64,000 nucleotides of DNA from Euryodendron excelsum (Eukaryota; Streptophyta; Magnoliopsida; Ericales; Pentaphylacaceae), in the NCBI GenBank assembly GCA_033060915.1, contig CM065388.1, positions 21,550,501 through 21,614,500 on the forward strand. Reading direction: 5' to 3'. The notes under the pieces are model-generated. The model had not been told where the DNA came from, searched no databases, and saw only the letters and a list, made by a program, of their open reading frames with translations. This document shows, one piece after another, positions 21,368 through 31,340 of the stretch. Both the position numbers and the translations under genes were made by a program. Every line of letters begins with the position of its first letter. Positions within the stretch are counted from its first letter, which is position 1.

Positions 21368-23713
21368 GGGACTCCTTGTGCATGTGTAGGATTAGACTAT
21401 TGGAGGGTCACTGTGTCGGGGGCTTTCCTTTAGGCTAACCGGAGACCACGTGGGTTCGGCCCCCTTGATTATGTGGTGAAGCCTTAACCTTGTATGTTCA
21501 CGACCCCAAATTTGCATTGTGCATATCATGATCTTGCATCTTCCAAAAATCGTTTTCAAACTCGTTTTCAAAATTTGCATTAAACTTGTTTTCAAAATTG
21601 CATCAAAATCTCCTTTTCAAAACTTGTTTTTAAAATCACAATCCTTGGGTGATTCTAGCCTTTCCTTGACTAGGGTTGCTTTAGGAAACTGTTACATTTA
21701 AAGTGACTTTTATGGTCCATATTTTCAAATCTTGTTGTTTTTAAAACCGTTTTCTTAAAGTGGTTCTAGCTCTCTTATGATTGGAATTGCTTTAAGAAAG
21801 TGAGATATTTTATATACATTCCAAAATCTCTTTTTGAAAATCTCCTCGTAAAAATCTATTTTTCAATATACTTTCCTAAGACTCTAATTTCTAAAGTTGC
21901 TTTCAAAAACTCCCTCCAAAAATCTTCTTGTCGAAGCTCCATTCTTCAACTCCTTTCCAAAATCCTCTCCCCAAAATCCACTTTCTAAAAACGCTCCCTA
22001 AAAAGCTTTCCAAAAATTCTCTCCAACAATCTTCTACCAAAGATCTTTCTAAAAACTCTCTTACCAAAATCTTCCTTCTAGAAACTCCCCTCTAAGATTT
22101 TCCTTCTAAAAACTCGTTTCCAAGAAAACATTTTCCAAAAACTCCTCTTTTTGTTTTTTAAATCTCTTTCCAAAAACTCTATCTTCAAATTCCCTTTTCA
22201 AAAACTCTTCTCTAGGATTCCCTTCTAAAAATCGTCGTTCCCAAAAATGCACTTTCTAAAAATCCCTTTTCTTGATGCCCAAATCAAGCCGTAGAACTCA
22301 CGATTAGGAAACCCTAATTTTCTTTCCAAAAATATGATTTTCAAACTTGCCTTAAAACCTAGGTTTCCAAAAACCCCTATTTTCTACATCAAAATTAAAT
22401 ATTTCCAAAACTTCTTTTTTACATCAAAACTATAGTCTTCCAAATCTAGGGTTTCTAAAGCTTCCCTTTCTAAATCCTTGTCAAATCAAATCTTCCCTTT
22501 AGGAAACCAAATCAAATCTTCCCATTTAGGAAACTAGATCCTATCCTCCGTTTTTACAAACAAAATCAAACCTTCACTTTTAGAAACAAAATCCAATCCC
22601 TTCCTAATTCGAATCTTTCCTAATTCCAAGCTTTCCTAATCCTCCAAGTCCAATATTCAAGTCAATTCTTTTCTAAAATCTTTCCAAGTCAAATCCAATC
22701 CTTCTTTTCTAAGTTCCTAAGTCTAGGTTTCCTAAAACCAAGTCTTTCAAAATCAAAACTTTTCAAATCTTCCAATCAAAGTTCAATCTCTCAATCTTCC
22801 AATTCAAATTCCAATTTCAACTCTTTTTCAAATCAACTCTTCTATTTTCAATCGGACTCTTGTCCGAACTACGACTGACCTGATTCCTCCAAAAGGATAC
22901 GTAGGCAACCCTCATGGGTGCAGTTTCCACATTTTTCAAATTTCCAATTCCACAACCTCTTTCAAATCTCCAATTCTACAATCTTCTTCAATCTCCAATT
23001 CCATGTCTATTTCAAGTTTCCAACTCCAAAAATCTATTTTCAAATCTCTATTTTCAATTTCCAAAACTTTTCAATTTCAAATCCATCCCTTTCAAATCTC
23101 CCTTCTAAAATCAAATCAAGTTCTTCTTTTCAAATCTATTTCCAAATCAATTCTCTTTTCTTACACTTGCATATCATGCATCATGTTTTTTTTTACAACA
23201 TTGTTTTCTAAAGTGGATAGGATTGAATATTAGTTAGTTAAAGACTCTCATAGGTGAATCTATGGTAGATTGACATGTAGGTACCGAAAGGGCGGGGTAG
23301 GGTGATGGCTTAGTACGTCTTCCCTACACGTAACCAACCTCCGAACCTAGGATCACTGATTTCAAAGACCAAAAACGGAGTTATTTTTCAAAAAGGGCTA
23401 AATGTTTTCTAAAGGTTACCAAATAACCTGTTTTCTTAAAAACCCTCTCTTGAGGTGGTATTTTCAAAAATCGTTTTTTCAAAACCCTAAGCGTAGTTTT
23501 CAGATTATGCTTAGTTTTTAGGTGACCTAACTTACCTTAATCAAGTTAGGTGGCGACTACAAATCTTTTCTAAAAACCCTTTGTTCAAATTGATTTTCAA
23601 TTCAAACCTAGTCGCACTCATTCCTCTAGGAGGGTGAGTTCTAACAAGAGAGTACAACATTTTTTCCGCTTGTGTGTGTATTCCTCGAGTGCAAAAAATC
23701 TGGGCGTGACAGC

Positions 23714-23730
23714 TGGCGACTCCATTGGGG
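23714..23730 (+). other. T2 primer-binding site
   Basis: TGGCGACTCCATTGGGG lies two bases after the LTR end (GTGACA at 23711). It is the same type as T1's PBS at 3541-3557 and is characteristic of the Tat/Ogre lineage (tRNA-Arg type by family knowledge). Confidence 0.78.
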
Positions 23731-23904
23731 ACACTTAGAGGGTTAGGCCGTAGTCATGTCTCTTTATCCTTCACCCTTATGGAGTCTTCAATTAACTTGG
23801 TTCAATCCTACTCACTTTAAATTTTCAAAATCAAATTTTCAAAATTGTTTTCAAAAAACATGCAGGAGATGCATAAGGAACATGAAAACAATGAACCATA
23901 AATA

Positions 23905-25663
23905 ACATACCCAACGGGCCTCTATCAGAGATATGCGAGCAGTCAGGGCCTCCACCTCAGCACGATATTGATCTCGTGCCTGGCAAGCTGCTAGGTACTC
24001 CTCCTCAGAAACAAAGCCCTAAGCTCGACACCAAAGCTCCACCACCTCATGGCTGGCCACCTGCCCTCCGACCACCAGATCCAGCTGGGTGAAAGCGCCA
24101 ATAGATGTTGCTCGGAAGTGAGCCTTATAATCCACATCTGGCGGAAGTAGGAACCGCTCACCAAGAACCCCGACTATATAAGGGATCTCTACCCCGGCCC
24201 AATAAAGTCCAAACATATATTGGGGAGGATCCATGGACGCGCGGAAGGCAGTATGAAGCTGCCGCTAGTGGCGCTCCCCGAATATGTCTCCCATGACACA
24301 GGGCCCCGAAAGGTGATTCGCGACCTGGATAAAAGGATGACATCCCTCATGCCGGCATACTGGGTGGACTGGTGGTAAGGTGCCCAGGTCACATCCCGAG
24401 GCCTCAGTAACTCCAAGTTAGCCCTAAAGGCTACAAAATCTATGAGCAAAGACTGTTGGACTACCTGCTGCCTAGCCCACCTCGTGGCTCGTGGGAAGGC
24501 ATCGCCCGCCAACACCTCCGGTCGACAAACCGGCAAATACTCATAGCTCCATCATACCAGAAACGGCTAAAAGCTAGTCAAGCTCCCCCAAGCCCCGGAT
24601 GTCCTCACTTTCATCCCTCGTAAGAAGCAAGCGAAGGTGAAAGCACCCCAATCAACATAGTCTAGAGCGTCCAGATCCGCTACCAGGCTCACCAGAGACA
24701 AAGGGACCGTCAACCTATTATTGTTGTAAAAGCAACTAAAGACGACGTACAGCACTAACCGGTGCCTCATAATAATCTGGTTATCTGGAGAAGGCTCAAA
24801 AGCAAAGGTTGTCTCTACTGAGCATAAAAGTGAAGCTGGGAAACTCGAGCCCCCAAGCCTTGGCAACCCCAAGAGAAGACGGGCCTCCTCCAGAGACACG
24901 GCCCGTAAAGAAATCAGAACCCCTCCGAAAGATGCCTGGTAATCATAGCCTAGTCGAAGGGGGTAGGTCCCAACTCGAAACCCACCAAGTTTACGGTCCC
25001 TGTCTCCTCGAACCACCGCTCTAACAACCCCATGGCGATCTTGTGATCAAGTCTGTCCGTCTGCATGGTCATAAAAGCACCGAAACCAATCTGATGCAAA
25101 AAGTCCTGATAGGATGGAGTTGACGCCTGCATAGCCCTCAAGGCCGATATACTGGCCCCTCTAAAGGAAGTGTGGGTAGATGACGACATCCGACCATATC
25201 GTGAGTACAAGCTCGGGTGGAAGGCCAAGTCACGTAACGGCGGGACATCTAGAATCGCCAGCTGGTCGTCCGTAAACGAAGTATCTCTCTGCCTGCCCTG
25301 AACGGAGGTCATACCGTATCCTGTCTGCGGGTCCATGGACGAGTCAGCATCATCCTCAAATCTCTCATCCGGAGCCGCCGAAGGCTGCCCCATCACGGAG
25401 CTCCCACTAGAAGCTGTCTTGCTTGAAGATCGATGCGACCCACCATGGCTGCTCCGAGGAGAACCGACTCTACCACTACTCCTCGCAGGACCACCTCTGC
25501 TTCCCCCTCGAGTCGGGCCACCCCGACTACTGCCTCTAGCGGAACCGCTACCGCTACCGCCCTTAGCCAAGCTACCCCGACTATTGCCGCCCTCCTCTAG
25601 CTCTATCCGTAGTGCCTTTCCGTGGCGCCTCATGTCTAGACCGTGGCCTCTGGCCTCCGACAT
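23905..25663 (-). pseudogene. Antisense plant mobile domain (PMD) gene of T2, decayed
   Basis: Read opposite to the host element. ATG at 25663 opens 237 codons: a basic start (MSEARGHGLDMRRHGK), a Gly/Ser/Arg-rich low-complexity segment (~30-90), then the start of a PMD fold (LLERWF near residue 215). Homology continues through frame changes: a LLLGLP motif near 24870, an LVADLDALDYVDWGAFTFACFLRGM-like block near 24685-24610, an FPRATRW motif near 24500, an RPRDVTWAPY motif near 24390, and a probable coiled-coil tail (SEEEYLAACQARDQYRAEVEAL) to ~23905. Motif order matches the PMD family (PF10536), which occurs as an antisense ORF in some Tat-lineage gypsy elements. At least two stops and several frameshifts break it. 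A splice-acceptor-like TTCTTTCAG directly precedes the ATG. Function unknown even when intact. Confidence 0.8.
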
Positions 25664-25739
25664 CCTGAAAGAATGACAACATTCAAAAGAATCAAGCAGT
25701 CACCATATGTGATAAGCACAAAGATAACTGCATCAATGT

Positions 25740-25905
25740 ATATACATAAAAATATAAAAAAAAATACATCGAAAAAAAGGAGGAAAGCAAAAAAGGAAAA
25801 GAAAAAAAAAAAAAAAAAAAGAAAAAAAAAAGAAGAGAAAAAAAAAAGAAGAGGAAGAAAAGAAAAGAAGAAGAAAGAAAGAGAAAATAAAAAGTGGAAG
25901 GGTCA
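25740..25905. repeat. Polypurine tract (pyrimidine on the antisense-gene strand)
   Basis: About 165 bp of almost pure A/G on the plus strand with A runs up to 19. On the minus strand it is a T/C tract ending about 65 bases upstream of the probable splice acceptor of the antisense PMD gene. Long frames across it on both strands are low-complexity artefacts. Confidence 0.85.
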
Positions 25906-25934
25906 GGGCCCCATCCATCACTGTTCAAGGTTTT

Positions 25935-26665
25935 CACCGATTTTTGAAAGCTTTTCTTACAAAAAGTTTCACCGCAAAAATTTCAACAAATTTCCTAAGA
26001 TTTTGGTTTCCTGGGTTTTCTCCTTCAATAACCCTATTTCAAAGTTTTCTAAACGGGTTTTCAGGTTTTTTCCTCAAAAAGTCTCATTTCGAAATTTCAA
26101 ACCAGTTTCTCAGGCTTTTTCCTTCAAAAGCCCTATTTCAAAATTTTTGAATGGTTTTCCAAGCTTTATCTTCAAAAAGTCTAATTTCAAAAAATTTCAA
26201 ACTGGTTTCTCGAGCTTTTTCCTTCAAAAGCCCTATTTCAAAATTTTCTAACGGTTTTCCGGGCTTTTTGCTCAAAAAGTCTGACTTCAAAAAATTTCAA
26301 ACCGATTTCTCGGGCTTTCTCCTTCAAAAGCTCTGGTTCGACATTTTTAACGGTTTTCAAGCTTTTTCCTCAAAAAGTTTGGTTCTAAAATTCAAAACCG
26401 GTTTCTCGAGTTTTCTCCCTCAAAAACCCTTGTTCAAAAATTTTCTAATGATTTTCGAAACTTTTCCCTCAAAAAGTCTTATTCCAAAGGCTTGACAGCT
26501 TTTCAGGCTTTTACCTTCAAAAGTCTTGTTCCGCAGTTTTCTAAAAATCAGTTTTCCCGAGTTTTCTCCTTCAAAAATCCTACTCCTAAAATTTTTTTTA
26601 GAGTTGCGGTTTCTCTGGGCTTTCTCCCTCAAAAGCTCTTTCTCAAAAGGATTTGCCTTACTAAA
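25935..26665. repeat. ~53-bp minisatellite of about 14 units in T2
   Basis: Units read roughly 'ttttccttcaaaagccctatttcaaaattttctaacgg'. Two alternating versions ('ccttcaaaagccc' and 'cctcaaaaagtct') give a ~107-bp higher-order unit. Because 53 and 107 are not multiples of 3, frames drift; the apparent open frames here are repeat-derived, not genes. Confidence 0.8.
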
Positions 26666-26669
26666 AGGT

Positions 26670-27510
26670 TTTAAAACTTAGCGTTAAAATTTTAGGAAAT
26701 TTTGGTAGAGTTTCGCCCTAAAAAGTCACTACCCCGAAATTCCACAAGTCACAAACACAGCCCAGAGCAATCTTAGACCTCCCACCACATCAATCAAAGC
26801 AATCTTGCCCCCATGACACTCGTTTTGTCCTCAAACACAATTTTTAGGACAATTCCTTCTGCTTCCAAAATTTTTCGATCTCAATTTTATTTTCAAAAAA
26901 TTCCCAGAACGTTCGAGAGTGTCACCATAATTTTCTAAAAATGTTCAATGATTTTTCAACCTTCAACAATAATTTTCCTTAATTTTTCTTATTTTTCATA
27001 ATTTTTAAAAATTCAAAAATATAAAATTTTTCAAAAATTATGAAACTTCATACGTTTGTTCCATACATTTTCTTAAGTTTCTCAGTGTAAAAATCACACA
27101 CAAACAGTCAATGCCCAAGCCTTTAGAGGCGATTTTTCGAGTCCCGCAGAAACCTACTTTCACAAAACATGTAAAACCACCCAAAACACACTCGAATCTC
27201 CACCAAATCAAGAAAACAATCGAATCATTGCGTTCTAAACGTCTCAAAGTATAGGATTACACTAATCATTTGCAAAAAACGGAGACACATGCATCAAAAT
27301 CGATATATTTTCAAAAAACTAACCTTTGAAATTCTCCAGTGAAAACCAAGCTCTCCAGCGAGAATCCTGCGACAATGACAGTAACTGGCACGTGCCCAAC
27401 GTCCCACGGCACTCCTCTAATGATACTTGATCAAAACCCCTCGAAAATCCTTTGGGCCAATCCTCAAACAGCTTTTAAACTCAAAAAACACGCACTGGAA
27501 AACGCGACCT
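26670..27510. other. T2 internal region, probable 5'UTR/intron of the antisense gene
   Basis: AT-rich sequence between the minisatellite and the antisense TATA box. No coding motif on either strand. If the TATA box at 27515 drives the PMD gene, this is its untranslated leader and intron. Confidence 0.45.
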
Positions 27511-27514
27511 ACTT

Positions 27515-27522
27515 TATTTATA
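27515..27522 (-). promoter_or_regulatory. Antisense TATA box, candidate promoter of the PMD gene
   Basis: The minus strand reads TATAAATA, preceded about 10-20 bases upstream by CATGCGCCAGCTC. In the LTRs the sense promoter has the same pair: a (T)GCGCCAGGTC-like box and TATAAATA (8225-8253; 29760-29792). It lies about 1.85 kb upstream of the antisense ATG at 25663, room for the probable 5'UTR intron. Functional assignment is inference. Confidence 0.55.
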
Positions 27523-27946
27523 TGCCACGAGCTGGCGCATGTAGTAGACGCACTAGCACAAAAATCCAACTGGCACATGTATTAAATGCGTAAGGCTTAA
27601 ATCACCAAATGCGTGTGTAGCACATGTGCTCGACGGATCAGCTTCCTGCCAAAATCAGTTTCAAACTTCCCGAGGTCCGAATTTGTTTCCAAGGTTTTCA
27701 AAAGCCGAGTGTCAAGCTTTCAACATTCGCTTGTGAGAATCAGATGTCCTGAAGCAAATTGTGTCAAACTGGTAAACCGATTCCCAATAGGGATGCTGAA
27801 CTTTCCAAATTCTAAAACCTCCCAAACCGACGACCCACAAGGGGTCCCCTGAGCATTTCAAACTCACCTGCACATCGTCCCTCCAATCGCCTCGTGACCA
27901 AAAAGAGATTCTTACTTTGTTATTTTTCTGCCTTTGGCAAGCAAAG

Positions 27947-27962
27947 ACAGAAAAAGAGGGGC
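27947..27962 (+). other. T2 polypurine tract (plus-strand primer)
   Basis: GACAGAAAAAGAGGGG lies four bases before the 3' LTR start TGTAAGCACC at 27967. Position and composition are those of an LTR-retrotransposon PPT, and it fixes the element's plus orientation. Confidence 0.8.
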
Positions 27963-28959
27963 AGCTGTAAGCACCCCATTTTTGCCCACTCAGCAATCTC
28001 CGGCCCGACCAAGCTAAGTTTTCCAACATCACAACACATGCGAGTTCAAGATGAGCCTTACAATCTCCAATCCAACCAACTGGTTGCTTCTCGGGTCCAC
28101 AAGGACCCGCTGGAGCCATAAGCACCAGTATTCTAGGCAGTTTTTTGGACCGGGCAGTCCCGAAAACCAACGCCATCCAGGTAGCTTCCTGGGATCAGGC
28201 GATCTCAGGGATTAACACCTCATCAAATTTTAGACGGTTCACTTCTAGTGTCCGCTAGCCTGCCAACGTAGAATGTCTGTCATTTGGTAGTTCTTCAAGA
28301 CCGGGCGTTCTCTTCTCAGAGACCAACACCACCCCTCCAGGTAGCTTTCTGGGACCAAACGCTCTCAGGAACCAACACCACTCCTACAGGTAGCTCTCTA
28401 AGACCAGGCGTTCTTAGAGACCAACACCGCACTAGTAGTTTTTCGAGACTTGGCGATCTCGGGAACCAACACCTAGGTCAACACAGACGCCTGCTAGCCC
28501 AACTAGGTGAAAAATGACCAAACCAACCCTTTGGGCCTCCAGGCACGTTTTGGGAAAGTTCAAATCCCTCAAAATGATAAGTCCATCCTTCTAAAATGTT
28601 GTTAAACCATTAGACATCCCCCGCACGCCATTTGATCCAAATCTAGTCCTATTCCGGCCCACTCTGTTCAAAATGACTGTTTTGCCCCTGAACACCTCAA
28701 CACTGCATAAACCCTGCCGAACGGTAAAAGACTCTCCCAAAACCATCCCTCAACAACCCTACACGCTTAACATAACATGCCAAACCATTCCTGACTATTT
28801 CCAGCCAATCCCGATCAAAATGACCGTTTTGCCCCTAGAAATCCAAACATGCCCCAAAACAGCACCGATCCTAGGATTTCTAGCAAAGGGCTTCACCATG
28901 CACCCTTGTTTAACCTGAGGAGGACCCTATGACACTAAACTCACACTACTCGATAAAAG

Positions 28960-29460
28960 TTCCTTAGAGCGTCTCGCAGACGCTCCGCCTAAATTGTCTT
29001 TTCTCCTGATTCTCTAATCATAACGCACCGTCAACTGACTTAAGAAATGCGTAAATCAGGGAATTCTTGAAAGATCATTCATAGATCTTCCCATCGATAC
29101 CGCATGATTGGATAGATCGCTTCCCGAAGCCCTTTTTCATATGGTTCAAACCCAGTTACTTTTGATAACCCCTGGAGCATCTCACAGATGCTTCGCCAAG
29201 ATTGACTTTTTCTACAATTCCCTTATTGAAATGCACCGTCAAACGACTTGAGAAATGCGTGAATCAGGGAATTCCCGAAAGTATTTCCAAAGTACTTTCC
29301 ATCGGTACGATCCGATCGAAAGAATCGCTTCCTAAAGGCCTCGATCACACGAAATGAAAACAGCTGCTTTCGAACACTCTCGGAGCGTATCACAGACGCT
29401 CTGCAAACATGTCCTTTTTGGCACACTTCCCGAGACGATATCCCATGCTCCCAAACACAA
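28960..29460 (+). repeat. Three ~208-bp hairpin units in T2 3' LTR
   Basis: Units start near 28966, 29172 and 29383. The first carries a perfect inverted repeat GAGCGTCT-CGC-AGACGCTC; the others are degenerate versions. Same organisation as 7410-7900. Confidence 0.78.
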
Positions 29461-29784
29461 TTCAAACTTTCTAAAAATATGAAAGTTCATCAGAAGCCCT
29501 AGGAGAACATCCCGAGTGCGACCGATTCCCCGCAAACCTTCCCGATTGACTCAATTATCGAGGCAAAGTTTAGACGAACCTTCCAAGTGATGAAGCGTAT
29601 GCTACATGTGCTCAAATTTTGATCAGATCGACCAAATTTTGATCAACAGTTGAGATTTAACCAGTACACAGGGTGCCACATGTCATTCTGGCAATGGAAT
29701 AGTACCTGCACATGTCCTACATGCGCTAGGTCAAATTTTAGCCAGGCACATGCAGTACATACGCCAGGTCTGTTCCAAAATGTC

Positions 29785-29792
29785 TATAAATA
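29785..29792 (+). promoter_or_regulatory. LTR TATA box of T2 3' LTR
   Basis: TATAAATA preceded by TACGCCAGGTCTG and followed by a C-rich stretch, in the same arrangement as A1. It would direct transcription into the broken copia element and beyond. Confidence 0.65.
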
Positions 29793-31039
29793 CCAGACCC
29801 CCCTTTGCATATTCTAACTCCGATTTCTGATGCGAAGCTCTGCTGAAGTCACTCCAGAACTGCGAATCTCTATACACACTTCATCCCTCCAACACTTAGC
29901 TTAGATTCTATCATCTCCAAGCCTATATACTTTACATATAAAGCCTTATACACCATCAAACACTCCCTACCAACCCTTTAAGCCTTCTTGAAGTCATTCA
30001 AGCTCCAATCAAAGCATCCTTGGAAGACTACAAGTGTGTTGAAGGCAAAAGGTGGTATCCCTTGTACATTTATGTTTTCCTCCACTCTTCTCTTCTCCCT
30101 CCTAGCCTACTTAGGCTATTCTCTATTTTAATCCCCATCTTCAACCCCCCTTTCTTGCATGCTTGAGTCAAGAGGGCTCTTAGATCATGCCTAAAGGAAA
30201 GCAAGTGAGAGCCACCATGTAAGGAGACCTCTCACTAGCCTACTTTGAGATGGTATGGCCTAAGAGCTCCTTGTTTATGTGGTGTAGCCTAAAAGCCTTG
30301 TATGTGATCATGACCCCTTGCATATTACTATTTTGATCATGTTTTGTATGCTTGGCTTCATTTTATATTTATTTTCATGTTCTACAATGCTTATATTGCT
30401 CTTATTTTCATGCCATTTTGAAACTCTATATTTCTTTCAAAAATTGTTCCAAGAGTTGGCCTCTTTTAAATTTAGGATGGATTTTAGAAATCATGCCTTG
30501 GAAGACCTCCTACTAACCACCTAACTCTCATTTTGGTATCATGACATTTTAATTTGCATTTAGGGTTGCTTTCTAATTCTCTAATTTTCAAGATTTTCAT
30601 TCTTTTAAGTGTAGTGGTTGGAATAGCCTCATGGAACCCTCTCTTGAGTCGTCTCCCTTTTGTTTGGCTATATGAACCCTGTCTTGATGGAATGGTTCCC
30701 TTAAAAAATGATTTTCAAAATCCTTCTCCAAAGATGATCTTCAAAAATGCATTCTCTCAATCTTTGCATTAAAAATAGTGCCTTAAAAAGTTACCATCAC
30801 CATGTTGATTTTTGGACCCTTTACACTCTTGTCAAGATTATGGTTATAATGGCCATAAGGAAACCTTCCTTGGAATGGTCTCCAAACACCAACCATAAAA
30901 ACCATACTTTTGGCTAGAGTCAAAATTTTCATGAAAATGATCTTCAAAAGGGTTGTCCACCAAAGTCTATTTGCATAAATATTTCGTTTTTCAAAACTCT
31001 TTCCAAACGTGCATTAAACCAACTTTCAAAAACATTTTT

Positions 31040-31340
31040 CAATCCAACCCTAGGTTAACTTGACCCTAGTTATCCAACCTTAGGTTAACCCTACCCTAAT
31101 TACTTAACCCTAGGTCACCTTAACCTTAGGTTAACCCAACCTTGGTTAGTTAAACATAAGTCATCTTAACCCTAGGTTAACCTAACCCAAGTTAGTTAAA
31201 CATAGGTCATCTTAACCCTAGGTTAAACCAACCCAAGTTAGTTAACCATAGGTCATCTTAACGCTAGGTTAAACCAACCCAAGTTAGTAAACCTTAGGTC
31301 ACCCCTAACCCTAGGCCAACCCAACCTAGGCTAGTACACT
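31040..31340 (+). repeat. 'ccctaggttaacc' minisatellite in T2 3' LTR
   Basis: About six ~50-bp units, the best reading 'gttaaccataggtcatctta' plus 'accctaggttaaaccaaccc'. It matches the array at 9690-10040. Confidence 0.75.

Larger units (their letters stand above)
21162..23711 (+). mobile_element. T2 truncated 5' LTR
   Basis: From 21368 to 23711 this is plus-strand LTR sequence ending ...GGGCGTGACA, collinear with the T1 5' LTR and followed by a PBS. The U3 part with promoter and TG terminus is missing: the left ~200 bp (21162-21367) are LTR sequence in the opposite orientation, and copia RT lies beyond. It carries the GAACTACGACTGACCTGATT block at ~22870. Its terminal ~100 bp match T1 better than the LTR at the other end of the same element. 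Confidence 0.78.

Noticed and set aside
25643..26251. 202-codon plus-strand frame
   Set aside because: Runs through the polypurine tract (Lys/Arg run) and the minisatellite (Phe/Ser/Lys repeats); low complexity and antisense to the PMD gene.
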